Origin: CBDCWQ01 sp965223435
GTDB taxonomy: Bacteria; Myxococcota; Kuafuiibacteriia; Kuafuiibacteriales; Kuafuiibacteriaceae
DNA: 64,000 nt
Assembly: GCA_965223435.1 (NCBI GenBank)
Contig: CBDCWQ010000018.1
Span: 186,001-250,000 of the forward strand
Reading direction: 5' to 3'
Shown here: positions 48,693 through 58,091 of the stretch, piece by piece
Layout of the letters: every line of letters starts with the position of its first letter
How positions within the stretch are numbered: position 1 is the stretch's first letter
The notes under the pieces: generated by a model
Databases searched by the model: none
Told to the model about the DNA's origin: nothing
Seen by the model: the letters and a program-made list of their open reading frames with translations, nothing else
Position numbers and translations under genes: made by a program

Positions 48693-50102
48693 ATGCGAAG
48701 ACGCATTTTTTGTTCGGCGCAATGGTCGATGTTATGCGGGATATCTTTTTTCGTGGTCACTGCTGGTACCGGTGCCTGCGGAAATAGTCAGTTTGGTGAA
48801 GGGGGCGGCGGACTTCACGGGCGGGGCGGGCAGCAGACCTCGGAAGGCGTTGCCAAAGATTCAGATCACCGGACAGCTCTTGAGGAACCAAGCTCCTCTC
48901 AGAACTTCATCAAGGGGCCGAATGCCGCTTTGGGCGGAGAGGAGGCGGAAGGCGTTCATCCAAAGAGGAACGCATTGGTCGGAAGCCGGGTGCCAGGCCA
49001 ATCCGGTTCGGTTCAAAGATCCGAGCAACGTGCACTCAAAGAAACAGGGCTCGTCCGCGTTTTGCTCCCGGGCGTATTTGAGCCACCGAGTCCGGTCAGT
49101 GAATGGGGAATATCGCCTGTTCTTCCGGTGATGGCAATCAGCAAGACTCCGCGTTCGGTGCACACGCACATGGCCTATATCGCACGGGGTGACGGTCTAG
49201 AACATACAGACCAGGTTCATTACATACGAAGCGACCGATTTGCCAAGGAGGGCACTTGGAGTAAACCCACGCGGCTTTTTCTCGCCGATGCTGACAGCAA
49301 GATAACTGAAGTAGAAATCGCATCGAGAGGGGAACAAGTTCTGGTTGCGTGGCTGGAAGTCATCGCAGAGTCTGAGAAAGGAGCATCCGTCAGCACCCTC
49401 TACGTGGCTAAGAGCGCCGATTCCGGGAGGTCCTTTGACTCGGTGCCGCTTGTGGTTCGATCCGGTGCGCGGTGGAAGCGCGGCCTTGGACTTGGTATTG
49501 ATCGACTGGGCCATAGTCACCTTGTGTGGGGTGAAAACAGTCAGGCTCTGTATGTCAAAGATCTACTTGGTCCACCGGAAAGTGTGTTTGATGAACGGCG
49601 GCGGCGAATCAACGACGAGATTGTACGATACCGAAAGGTCAATGGCACCGCGGGCTGCGAAAAAGCATGCGAGTGCAGGACAGACGACGAAGAATACGCC
49701 TTGGCTATCGAGCCAAACCCAAAGACAAAGATGCCCCCTTCGGTATGTATCTTTACAGTTCGGTACGAAATTACGTCGAGAATCCATCGCTTCAGGTGGA
49801 AGATGATCGCATTACGATCGCAGCGCGCCAGATTCGAAGTTATAGCGATCGGCCGGTTCGAAACCCCCGCTGGACCGGGGCATTTGGTCCGTTTGTTCCT
49901 TCGGCGCGACAGGGACAAGCACTCGCCATCGGGCAAGGCAATGGGTGTGCGCACAAGGGGGCCGTCGCGTACCAGCGCGGATTTCGCCAAGCGTGGAAAA
50001 AGACCCCCTACGAATGTGCCCCGGCTTTCCCAGCGGACTACGTACAGCGCTACGAAGCAGAGCAACCGTTTTTGGGTGAGACGAAAGCCCAGGTCTTCTT
50101 AG
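48693..50102 (+). pseudogene. 5' part of the giant-protein paralogue, out of frame with the rest
   Basis: The ATG at 48693 starts a lipoprotein-like signal (MRRRIFCSAQWS...VVTAGTGAC). A Gly/Ser-rich linker follows, and then a sialidase-like block closely matching the giant protein ('HMAYIARGDGLEHTDQVHYIRSDRF', 'SHLVWGENSQALYVKDLLGP' against its 'HLVYIARGDGEEQTDQVRYLRSDRM' and 'HHLIWGEANKVYYLKNLMGP'). Homology to the giant stops in this frame at about 49730 and resumes one frame back at 49733-49740 (DAPFGMYLYSS), so the sequence after that in this frame, to 50102, is not real protein. The break is at or near CCCCC (49734-49738). It is a lost base, a sequencing error, or, less likely, -1 slippage at A-AAC-CCA (49715-49721). 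Confidence 0.7.
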
Positions 50103-53100
50103 AGGAGGCCTATTCTTACAGCAGATCGCATGGACACGAACCCGATTGGTACTACTATCTTTATGAGGGCGAGTGGGACGAAACCGACCATATTAAAGTT
50201 GCCCAGCGACCGCTGATCGCAGGTTCGTGGTCAAAACGAGGGACCGTGACTACCAAGGTACCTCGGCTGGTCCACAACCTTGTCGAAGTGGTGGAAGAAC
50301 AAGTCGTCACCGAAACGGGGTGGCGTGAAGGAACCTGGAGTGGTGACACCCTTCAAAGTTGGAGAATAGCGACGCTAGACTCCTTTGAGAGTCATGAAGG
50401 CGAAATCAAGCGATGTGACATTTCAGAGCGGGCACCCACTGTGGCGCGCGTGGGCATGTCGTTTCCCCGTGTTTCGGGTGCTCCGGGCGGTCGGTGGACG
50501 GTGACTTACGAAAAGGGAGTGCAAGGATCCAGGTCGCCCGACGGTCATGTCTACAATGTCTTTTCTTTTGACGGTGGCGCTACGTGGTCGGCGCCTTCTA
50601 TGGTGGGAACGGGCTCCCGCCCCGACAGCGCCGTGATTTTGCGTGATGCGGACGCCACCGTATTCTATGCCCAGAGCGAATCGACTCCAGCCACGTCTTC
50701 AACCGGGACGCAGGCCAAGACCTCTTCGACCGCGGTTCAGCTTGTCCTTTCGTCCTCTACAGCAACCGACGGTTCGGGTGTGCCCGCTCCAAAGAGCGCC
50801 ACCTTGCGAATGGAGGCAGGGTGGAACGCGATTCGCCCTGCTTGGAAGCAAAGGGCCGCCGGACCTCGTGTCGTCGGGTTTGAAGATCTCATGATCGTTG
50901 CCTGGGTGGCCGAGGAGGCTTCGTCGGGGCTTAGACAGATCGTGACCACGCGTGCCGCGGCGGTCGAGTCGACAGAGGCTCGTTTTGTGCTCACGGCGCC
51001 GGAGCGGATCGCGGCCGGCGAAGTTGTTCCTACGAAGCTCGAATGTGTCGACCGATATCATATGCTTTCGGACGCCTGCGGTTCCGCTACGTCAAAAAAG
51101 GGTACTGCGGGGGCTGCCCGGGGCGATTGGCCCAGTGGCGAGGGCTGGGTGGCCCACAAACCGAGCCAGACGGTGTGGACATCGTTTATTGAAGACCGGG
51201 CACCAGACGCAGTGCTGCAAGCGTTGGCTCTGGACCAAGTTGGGCTTGAGGTGTTTTTTGGGGAGGCCACGAGGCTTGCAGAGGCTGCGGGTTTACATGT
51301 TGTTCAAGACGACGCCCACAAATCGTGGGGGGACGCGCTGGCGGTTCTTGACGCGCTCTATAGCCCGACGCTTGGGGTGCAGCGTGAGTATCTGGGCGCC
51401 CTTGATCAGCCAGATTCAGCCTTTTTGGCGAAACACGATAGGGCTTGGGTGTATACGCAGGGCATCGCACTTGCTCAGTATTCAACCGATGCGGGACGGG
51501 CTCAAAAGATGGCGCACTATCTGTGCGACAAGGCTCGGTGGAGCGACCTCACGGACAATGAAATCATTACCGGGTGGCCGTTTTCTTGGAATACGAAGTC
51601 GGACAACTGGGCAGATGCGCGTTCGGTGACGGGCGCCAACGCGTGGGCCGTTCACGGACTAGGGGCGTATGTCGCGACGTTGGCTTCTCAAGCGCAAGCA
51701 AGCGACCCTTCCATCGATACAGTTCTTCGTTGCTATCTCGCTTCTCTTCGGGGTCTTGCGGTGCATCGTCGGTCGGGTCTGATGACTGCCGGGTACACAA
51801 CCGTTGGTCTCAAGAATGCAAGGACGCCGCACGTCCTCGGCCTTGAAACGGACCCGAAGGTTGAGTGGGATTACTACGATATTCTCGATGCCATCGGCTA
51901 CGAGGAATTTGATCAAGATTCCCCTCCAAGCGTTGCTCGGTTCACAAGAAACCCAGATCGCTCCCGAAACGCTTTGGGCTTTCACATTCTGACCGCCGAA
52001 GAGTTTGGCATTCTCAAACGGCCGGCCCAGGCAGAAAATGTAGTGACTGAGCACAACCTGGATCTACTGAGTGTGTTGAATCAGGCGCTCCAACACTGGC
52101 CTGATATTGCACCGCTGATGCTTCAACGCGATCAAGCGCTGGTTGACGAATTGGTTCAATGGAGAATCGAATTGAAAAACGCCATCTTCGAGGAACTGTG
52201 GGACCCGGAGGAAGGGCGTTTTATGACGGGCGGACGTTTTGTTGACGGGCTTTTTGAGGCTCACCGGATTTCTGCGGTAGACAACTGCAGTTGGTTGGTT
52301 CTGGCGGTTGATGACACTGAGCTTAGCGCCGAAGAACGGAACAAGCTTGGACTTTGTCTGGACTATACCATTCAGGCTTTCGTGAAGGAACATCGGTTCA
52401 ACGGGGGCGTCTATGTCGGTGCGCACTATTTTCCCAATAGCTTTTCAGATCCTTACGTTGAAGAGAGCAACAAACAAGAAGAACTCTATCATCTTGAAGC
52501 CACCGCGGGTTTGATTCTTGCGCTTCGAAAGTTCGCTCGGGCCCACCAAGACCATCCACGGGTATCCGTATTCCGCGCCGCCGCCGATGCATTGTGGCTT
52601 GAAATGCAGCGTTTTGTGCGCGACAACGGTTTTCCGTATTCGAGCCTCAACATTTCGGATGTGATGACGGTGCTTGAGTCCAGTACTGCCGCCATATGGT
52701 ATGTGGACGTTTTTGAGGACTACGAACGAGATGGAACATTCACGGAATTCGTCAATCCGTCAGTGCAGTCTCTTAGGCCTCCCGGGCTTATTCGATCGAA
52801 GGCAAACACTCAGATGCTGAAGGCTCTGACACGTAAACTCGACGAGTTTTTGCAGCTACCCGCTGAGCTGGCGGCGCTCAGTGCGGCGCTGCCCTCGGTC
52901 CTGGCTTACACCGCGAGTCTAGGCACTGAAATAGATCCCGGCCTTCTTTCGATTTTTATCAGCAACGAAGCGCCGTCTTCGGAGTTGTGGGAAGCGGTTG
53001 GTTACGTTCGTGGCGAAGATCTCCTGGCTCCTTTCGGTACGTATTTCAAAGATGAAGAAGATATTCGAGCGCATGTGCCCATTTTCAGCTCTGTGCCTCT

Positions 53101-55189
53101 TGTGGATGACCCTTTTTCGTTCTCCCAAAAGCATTTCGAAGACGACAAAATTTACCTGCTCAGCGTTGATTTTCTTGGCTGGGAGAATACGCCTTTGGGA
53201 ACACTCGGCGTTCTCGACATGCAGGAGGATGCGGTTTTTGAAGTGTACGCGCTTCGGACCGAACACCCCCGTTCAGAGATCATCGAAGCCTCCGTTCGTC
53301 AGCACCTTCGTTGGCGGCAAGCAGAACAGATGTTGGCTCTCTTGCCCGAGTCTGTGCGGGAGATGCTGCTCTTTTGGGTCGAGCTGAGCATTCGGGGCGA
53401 ATTCTCTCGAAGGAAGGTCGAGGAGTGGGTCCGAAACCCAGTCTTTCGTCCCGATGATCCGAACCATCGAACCCATGTCACGGTTCCGCCGACGGTAAGC
53501 GCCTCGGGTGACGGAAAGGATCTCCCGAAGGACACCCCGGCGATTCCTGTTGGTGATCTGAAGTCCGAAGGGTGGGACATTGTGCCTGCCGACGGAACCA
53601 TTGATTTTTTGGGTGTCTCGGTACCAGCACTGCCCGATCCCACAATGGCGCTCGAGCGAAAGAAGGGCGACTTCGAACAGATGGTGCGGTGGGCACTCGA
53701 TGTTGTCGCTCGTTTTCAACGGCCAGGTGAGGACAATCTGTTTTCGTGGAAGGGTGACCGTTCCCCGCTCGAAGGAAAATCGCTGAGGATTGTGGTCTAC
53801 AGGAGCACTCGGCCGTGGGTGGCTTCTTACCTCGGCACGGAGCCTGTTCGAGACGGCCTCGGTGCGTTTACATTTGTTGATGAGGCCCCGAGCTCAGATT
53901 CCTCGCGAACAGATCATCGAGGTGAGGAAGCTGGGTTAAGTTTCGCAGGCGGCGTGCCCGAGGCGAACAGTCCGTCAGAGGCAGCTGAAGTAGATGGGAC
54001 CCGTATTTCGGTGGTTCTGGTGATTGACCAGCTTGCTTTTGATTCGGACCACGAACTTCGGCCGGACACGGCGGTTCGATTGATCGCTGCGCTTGGGCAT
54101 CAAATCTACGGGGAAGTCCAGCGGGCATTGGAGGCTCCTCCGGGTCAAGTTACTCAAGATTCAGTCACGACCTATGGGGAAGAGCTCATTCGATCCATTG
54201 TGAGCTACGAAGCTTCGTTGGCATTCTTGATGCGCATCATGGGGGCACCCGAATTCGAAGACTATGATGAAGTCTCGAAGTCTCACTATCAAACCACCTT
54301 CCAGGAGCAAGCAGTTACGCTTTCCGACTTGGAAACCGCATTGTATGAATGGAACAAGGTTCTTGCCGGCGAGGAACGCCCTGCACTCGATGGGGTCCAA
54401 ATCTCAGCGATTCCGCCATCGGACGCGATGCTTATCGATGCAAAAAAGCGCGTTTTTTTCAACCGCGAGGTGGTTGTGGTCTACAAACCTGGAAAGGGGT
54501 TCGCGACCTTCCCCGTGTTCAAGCCCGAGTCGACTTTGTCCAATGTTGCGCACCCCATGTGGCAAACCGTCGATTCTTGGGGACCGGGAGTGATTGTGGT
54601 CAGCGTCACTGGTGCGAAAACGCTTGAGAGAGAGATCGAGACCGCTTGGTTTCTGCTCAAGAGAACCGGCCAGGAATACGTTCGAGTAGTCCGTGCCGAT
54701 CGGCAGATTCGGCTCTACGGGGGTCACGACTATTCCCGAGACAAGAGACCTGAGCCGTTGATGACACCGGATGGAGAGTGGTCGTCAGATCCGTTGACTG
54801 CTCACCGAATCGCATCGGGAGGCCTCAAGCGCGAGGAATTCGACCCCTGGCACCATACGCGAAATCAGGTCATCGTGACGAAGCCACCAGAGGAGGTGTT
54901 CAAGATGCTTACCAGTCCGAAGATATTCTCGAAGTTGTTCCCTGATTGGAGGCTTGCTGAGAGTATCGATCAGCTCGACACTTTAGATCCAGGGCTCGAG
55001 CGAAGATTCTTTTTCATCATCGACGAAAAGGTTACGAACAAGTCGCTGCGTGGGCCGCTCCATAGTCGACAAGAAGCTCACCGGGGGAGGTACCACGAGC
55101 TTCGAGTTTGGCTCGTTCCCGAGAAAGGGGGAACTCGTATCGAGTACGAAATCATTTCCGGGGAAGACTGGTGGGGGCGCCCCGAATAG
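49667..55189 (+). CDS. 3' part of the giant-protein paralogue: sialidase-like, (alpha/alpha)6-like, C-terminal SRPBCC-like
   Basis: 1840 codons open in this frame; homology to the giant begins at about 49739, so the listed start is only the first in-frame ATG. It continues the giant's block: 'ENPSLQVEDDRITIAARQIRSY', 'LECVDRYHMLSDAC', then the (alpha/alpha)6-like part ('AWVYTQGIALAQYS', 'VTGANAWAVHGLGAY', 'VTEHNLDLLSVLNQ', 'AVDNCSWLVLAV', 'EELYHLEATAGLILAL'). The three RYPxPP repeats of the giant are absent. About 700 residues with no recognisable family follow, then a START/SRPBCC-like end ('NQVIVTKPPEEVFKMLTSPKIFSKLFPDW'). The stop at 55187 may be premature: after the GGGGG at 55173-55177, another frame reads 'GAPNSSLITRSYFSRRKDSFVRVVAMLI', a natural SRPBCC-like end. 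Confidence 0.75.
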   Translation: MRVQDRRRRIRLGYRAKPKDKDAPFGMYLYSSVRNYVENPSLQVEDDRITIAARQIRSYSDRPVRNPRWTGAFGPFVPSARQGQALAIGQGNGCAHKGAVAYQRGFRQAWKKTPYECAPAFPADYVQRYEAEQPFLGETKAQVFLEEAYSYSRSHGHEPDWYYYLYEGEWDETDHIKVAQRPLIAGSWSKRGTVTTKVPRLVHNLVEVVEEQVVTETGWREGTWSGDTLQSWRIATLDSFESHEGEIKRCDISERAPTVARVGMSFPRVSGAPGGRWTVTYEKGVQGSRSPDGHVYNVFSFDGGATWSAPSMVGTGSRPDSAVILRDADATVFYAQSESTPATSSTGTQAKTSSTAVQLVLSSSTATDGSGVPAPKSATLRMEAGWNAIRPAWKQRAAGPRVVGFEDLMIVAWVAEEASSGLRQIVTTRAAAVESTEARFVLTAPERIAAGEVVPTKLECVDRYHMLSDACGSATSKKGTAGAARGDWPSGEGWVAHKPSQTVWTSFIEDRAPDAVLQALALDQVGLEVFFGEATRLAEAAGLHVVQDDAHKSWGDALAVLDALYSPTLGVQREYLGALDQPDSAFLAKHDRAWVYTQGIALAQYSTDAGRAQKMAHYLCDKARWSDLTDNEIITGWPFSWNTKSDNWADARSVTGANAWAVHGLGAYVATLASQAQASDPSIDTVLRCYLASLRGLAVHRRSGLMTAGYTTVGLKNARTPHVLGLETDPKVEWDYYDILDAIGYEEFDQDSPPSVARFTRNPDRSRNALGFHILTAEEFGILKRPAQAENVVTEHNLDLLSVLNQALQHWPDIAPLMLQRDQALVDELVQWRIELKNAIFEELWDPEEGRFMTGGRFVDGLFEAHRISAVDNCSWLVLAVDDTELSAEERNKLGLCLDYTIQAFVKEHRFNGGVYVGAHYFPNSFSDPYVEESNKQEELYHLEATAGLILALRKFARAHQDHPRVSVFRAAADALWLEMQRFVRDNGFPYSSLNISDVMTVLESSTAAIWYVDVFEDYERDGTFTEFVNPSVQSLRPPGLIRSKANTQMLKALTRKLDEFLQLPAELAALSAALPSVLAYTASLGTEIDPGLLSIFISNEAPSSELWEAVGYVRGEDLLAPFGTYFKDEEDIRAHVPIFSSVPLVDDPFSFSQKHFEDDKIYLLSVDFLGWENTPLGTLGVLDMQEDAVFEVYALRTEHPRSEIIEASVRQHLRWRQAEQMLALLPESVREMLLFWVELSIRGEFSRRKVEEWVRNPVFRPDDPNHRTHVTVPPTVSASGDGKDLPKDTPAIPVGDLKSEGWDIVPADGTIDFLGVSVPALPDPTMALERKKGDFEQMVRWALDVVARFQRPGEDNLFSWKGDRSPLEGKSLRIVVYRSTRPWVASYLGTEPVRDGLGAFTFVDEAPSSDSSRTDHRGEEAGLSFAGGVPEANSPSEAAEVDGTRISVVLVIDQLAFDSDHELRPDTAVRLIAALGHQIYGEVQRALEAPPGQVTQDSVTTYGEELIRSIVSYEASLAFLMRIMGAPEFEDYDEVSKSHYQTTFQEQAVTLSDLETALYEWNKVLAGEERPALDGVQISAIPPSDAMLIDAKKRVFFNREVVVVYKPGKGFATFPVFKPESTLSNVAHPMWQTVDSWGPGVIVVSVTGAKTLEREIETAWFLLKRTGQEYVRVVRADRQIRLYGGHDYSRDKRPEPLMTPDGEWSSDPLTAHRIASGGLKREEFDPWHHTRNQVIVTKPPEEVFKMLTSPKIFSKLFPDWRLAESIDQLDTLDPGLERRFFFIIDEKVTNKSLRGPLHSRQEAHRGRYHELRVWLVPEKGGTRIEYEIISGEDWWGRPE

Positions 55190-55362
55190 TTCTCTGATCA
55201 CGAGGAGCTACTTTTCGCGACGGAAAGATTCTTTCGTCCGAGTTGTTGCGATGCTGATAGAGCTTCCGGGGAATGGTTCGGGCACGCCCATGCGCAGGTC
55301 TACGCTTACGTTTGTGGAATGCGTACCCAACGTTCGCGTGCATCTGCACGATTTCGCAAAGG

Positions 55363-56268
55363 TTATTCCGGGGGACAGTGCCAGTCTCTTGTCAGATCCA
55401 TCCACAGCGCCAGTCCAAGCCACTTTCCGAAGGTGCGGTAGCGGCGAACAACCCGCTGGTCTGATGGAGCGGTGCGGAGTTTGTAGATGCGCTGGAATTG
55501 TTTGCGGCACCACGAATCGAGACCCGGATCCTCGTAGACTCCGAGTAAACGAAGGGCGTGGGTTGCGGCGTAGGGGCCGATGCCCTCTATCGCGTGCAAG
55601 TGTGCTTTGAGTTCATCGGTCGGGGGACGGTTGAGGGTCCAGTTCTCTAAGACTTGGGTGCTGTGGTGCACGTTGTCCGAGAGTTTTTTAAGGTACGGCG
55701 CGCGGTAGCCCGCGCCGATTTCTCTTCGAAACCACAGGGTTGATTGTTTCGCGAGCGTTTTGGGACCGGGAAACGTTTTGCGTTCATGTGGCGCACGTTG
55801 GCCGGCGGCCTGTACGAGCCTACTGACCATTCGTTTGGTGGCATGCCACGAACAGTTGGTCGTGCAGATAATCTTGACCAGATCTTCGAAGCGGCTAGGC
55901 GACCTCAAAAGTCGACCGGCGCCCTGCTGGTTCACCCAAGATAGCCGTGCATCTTTGGCCAGTAGGCGATGGAATTCAGAGAAATCCTCTTCGAGCCGCA
56001 GGCAAGAAGCGGCGACCTTTTTCGCTTCTTTTCGCTCATCGGGCTGCAAAGCACGAAAACTGAGAACACGGCCATGCAGCCGAGACGACGTTTGGGTGAC
56101 AAAAATCGTGACGGGAAGCCGAAAAAGCGTGCATGAGAACGAAAATTCGCCCTCGGGTTCGTTCCAGTGAAAGGGTTCAAGGTCGAACCAGCCGTGGCTT
56201 TTGACCACCACGGGCAAGTGAAATTTTGGTGGTCGTGTGAGCCAAAAGCGGCGTTCAAAAACAGGCAT
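55363..56268 (-). CDS. HhH-GPD DNA glycosylase (AlkA/OGG-like)
   Basis: 301 residues from the ATG at 56268; a longer frame to 56448 overlaps the upstream gene too far and is unlikely. The N-terminal ~100 residues ('GWFDLEPFHWNEPEGEFSF...') form a beta-rich part as in AlkA and OGG enzymes. The core has 'RFEDLVKIICTTNCSWHATKRMVSRLV', then the helix-hairpin-helix 'IEGIGPYAATHALRLLG' and the catalytic-Asp region 'DPGLDSWCRKQF'. It would excise damaged bases (alkylated purines or 8-oxoguanine) as the first step of base-excision repair. It overlaps the SpoIID-like gene by 14 bp and is likely co-transcribed with it. Confidence 0.85.
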   Translation of the reverse strand: MPVFERRFWLTRPPKFHLPVVVKSHGWFDLEPFHWNEPEGEFSFSCTLFRLPVTIFVTQTSSRLHGRVLSFRALQPDERKEAKKVAASCLRLEEDFSEFHRLLAKDARLSWVNQQGAGRLLRSPSRFEDLVKIICTTNCSWHATKRMVSRLVQAAGQRAPHERKTFPGPKTLAKQSTLWFRREIGAGYRAPYLKKLSDNVHHSTQVLENWTLNRPPTDELKAHLHAIEGIGPYAATHALRLLGVYEDPGLDSWCRKQFQRIYKLRTAPSDQRVVRRYRTFGKWLGLALWMDLTRDWHCPPE

Positions 56269-57478
56269 GGGGCGTGGGGTTCCGTGTGAGCAAAAGAGAT
56301 GGGAAGTAGTGCTGCAGAATTTGTTTGGCATGAAGACCCGTGCGGGCCATAGACATCGCTCCGTGTTGGCAAAGCCCCACGCCGTGGCCGAGCCCTCGGC
56401 CTTGGAAATACAGAGTTTGCGGGTCTTGGTGAAGGGTGAAATGGGCACTCTTCAACCGGTTCCAGCCAAAGATGCGGCCCATCTGGTTGTGAAACCGCTC
56501 GCCGGGGAGGGGGCGAGGAAGTCCCGCGATCCACACGTTTGAAACCCAGCCACCTTCGGTGTATTCCAAACGAATGGCCAACGGAATTTCAACGGACGGG
56601 CCGAGCGCACGTCGCAGGTGATGGCCGAGCTTTGCTCTTGGAATTTCAAATTGCCATTCGGAGTGTGAAGAGTCGCTGCACCAAGCCTCCCCGGAAGGTT
56701 TGAGATCGCTGATTGCTTGAAGGTGCGGGGCCGTGGTCGAGCCCCATGCCGAATGGGCACTCGTGGTGTGCCCCCCGCAGGTTGAGCTATAAAACACGGC
56801 CGCGAGACAGCCATCTTGGGTGGCCAAGATGGTGCCCGCGGTGGACTTGGAAACAGCCGTCACCGATGCCGGCGCCATCCCTCGGTAGGCCTGGCAATGG
56901 GTGAGGTCGCAAAAGTCGTAGGTGCCATGCCGCCCTTGTTGATCAAGTGCGTAGGTCCGCGCGACGATGGCTTGGGCCTTTTGGGCCTCAGGTGCCCCGT
57001 GAGGCATTTCAGCGTTCACCACCCCCGCGATATAGTCTTCAAGGGGGACGTGGGCAACGATGTGGAGCTTGCCGTTTGTGAGTCGGATCTTGAGCTTGCT
57101 GGGCACGATTCGCTCGAGCCCGTCATCGACTTTGACAAGGAGGCCCGTTGAAGACGCGGTGACGGCGGCGGAGGTTGAGACGCGCTCACCATCTATGAAC
57201 AAGCCTTTTGGGAGGGCCCTGATTGTAAATCCTCTGCCCATTTTCCTCGTTCTGTTCTCCGCCGTCACTGTGGCTTCCTGATTGATGGCCAGGCGCGTGG
57301 GCTTCAATTTCTTGAAGAGACGAAGTTTCATCTCGGAGCCCACCTGCACTGATCCGAACCCATTTGCGTGTTGGGGGTGCGCGGAGGGGAACGGTTGTTT
57401 TTCTGTGGACTGTGCCTGATAGGTCACAAGAAGCACGGCGAGCGAAGTGACACCCGCACTGACAAGGCTATGACCCAC
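56255..57478 (-). CDS. SpoIID/LytB-domain exported protein
   Basis: 407 residues from a GTG at 57478 that begins a signal peptide (VGHSLVSAGVTSLAVLLVTYQAQS). The frame is open far upstream, through the neighbouring mobile element to 57916, where the element's repeat would add VQVQVQ; that part is not taken as coding. The SpoIID domain is well preserved: 'PLEDYIAGVVNAEMPHGAPEAQKAQAIVARTYAL' with the catalytic-type Glu, 'HCQAYRGM', 'VFYSSTCGGHTTSAHSAWGS' and 'GRGLGHGVGLCQHGAMSMARTGLHAKQILQHYFPS'. SpoIID-type proteins cleave denuded peptidoglycan glycan strands; non-sporulating bacteria carry them for cell-wall remodelling. It is followed by the DNA glycosylase gene. Confidence 0.85.
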   Translation of the reverse strand: MGHSLVSAGVTSLAVLLVTYQAQSTEKQPFPSAHPQHANGFGSVQVGSEMKLRLFKKLKPTRLAINQEATVTAENRTRKMGRGFTIRALPKGLFIDGERVSTSAAVTASSTGLLVKVDDGLERIVPSKLKIRLTNGKLHIVAHVPLEDYIAGVVNAEMPHGAPEAQKAQAIVARTYALDQQGRHGTYDFCDLTHCQAYRGMAPASVTAVSKSTAGTILATQDGCLAAVFYSSTCGGHTTSAHSAWGSTTAPHLQAISDLKPSGEAWCSDSSHSEWQFEIPRAKLGHHLRRALGPSVEIPLAIRLEYTEGGWVSNVWIAGLPRPLPGERFHNQMGRIFGWNRLKSAHFTLHQDPQTLYFQGRGLGHGVGLCQHGAMSMARTGLHAKQILQHYFPSLLLTRNPTPHACF

Positions 57479-57588
57479 CGTCCCGACAGTATCGTGCCGT
57501 ATCCTCGGGAGGCAAGGACAAGTGTGGAGGCTACGAAGATGGTGAAGCGGGTAGGTTGGCCAGGTGGGGCCGCTTGGGGTGGGCAAGA

Positions 57589-57659
57589 CTAGAGCGCATC
57601 TCATAACCTCATTTTCCTGGACCTGGACCTGGACCTGGACCTGGACTTGGACCTGGATT
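57589..57659. repeat. Left terminal repeat and hexamer array, element copy 2
   Basis: CTAG, the unique inverted-repeat segment and TGGACC units, the same as in copy 1 including the TGGACT variant. On the minus strand this arm encodes the Gly-Pro tail and stop codon of the internal gene. Confidence 0.85.
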
Positions 57660-58013
57660 CCTACCGGCGGGTTCGAGGGGGAGGCACATCTTAGAGAGAA
57701 TGCGAACGATCGGGTCGAGTATCTTAACAGCCTCCCGAACCGATGCTTTGTCGATAAAGCCAGGAGCAAAACAGGCGTCGACAATTGCTCCACACTCCAT
57801 AGCGGAGCCTCTGGCGATTGCGTAGAAGCGTTTTTGGTCCGTTGGCCTGGTCTTTCCAGAGCCTTCCGCGATATTGAGCGGGACAGACAACGACGCTCGC
57901 CGGATTTGGTCCGCAAAACTTGCGTAGCCGGGGGGAAATCGATCCGTGAGCTGCGATGCGAGAGGCAGGAAGGCGATGGCCAACCGGTAGACTTCGAGAT
58001 TTCGGTAGTTCAT
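57609..58013 (-). CDS. Four-helix-bundle (Avd / 23S rRNA IVS-type) protein, element copy 2, with Gly-Pro tail
   Basis: 134 residues, identical to copy 1 through 'VRILSKMCLP', then LEPAGRNPGPSPGPGPGPGPGK. The tail is encoded by the left hexamer array (GGTCCA read as Gly-Pro), and the TGA stop lies in the unique part of the terminal repeat. This is probably the intact form, since copy 1 differs by one extra A that truncates it. It belongs to the S23/IVP and bAvd family of small nucleic-acid-binding helical bundles. Its role in moving or maintaining the element is unknown. Confidence 0.85.
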   Translation of the reverse strand: MNYRNLEVYRLAIAFLPLASQLTDRFPPGYASFADQIRRASLSVPLNIAEGSGKTRPTDQKRFYAIARGSAMECGAIVDACFAPGFIDKASVREAVKILDPIVRILSKMCLPLEPAGRNPGPSPGPGPGPGPGK

Positions 58014-58015
58014 GC

Positions 58016-58091
58016 GTCCAGGTCCAGGTCCAGGTCCAGGTCCAGGTCCAGGTCCAGGTCCAGGAAAATGAGGTTATGAGATGTGCTCTAG
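58016..58091. repeat. Right terminal repeat and hexamer array, element copy 2
   Basis: GTCCAG/GGTCCA units without interruption, then AAAATGAGGTTATGAG and the end GTGCTCTAG. It is the reverse complement of the left arm apart from one base and the array length. Confidence 0.85.

Larger units (their letters stand above)
57589..58091 (-). mobile_element. Inverted-repeat element copy 2 carrying an avd-like gene
   Basis: A 503-bp unit nearly identical to 24264-24777. The ends (CTAG, then AGCGCATCTCATAACC on the left; its reverse complement with one G-to-A change on the right) and the internal gene are the same. The right hexamer array is uninterrupted here (about eight GGTCCA units). It lies about 110 bp upstream of the SpoIID-like gene start and 490 bp before the alpha-2-macroglobulin gene. 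The outside sequences of the two copies are unrelated, which fixes the element boundaries. Confidence 0.8.

Noticed and set aside
57479..57916. Extension of the SpoIID-like gene back through the mobile element (VQVQVQ segment)
   Set aside because: The segment is antisense-frame translation of repeat DNA and of the avd-like gene region; the signal peptide begins at 57478.
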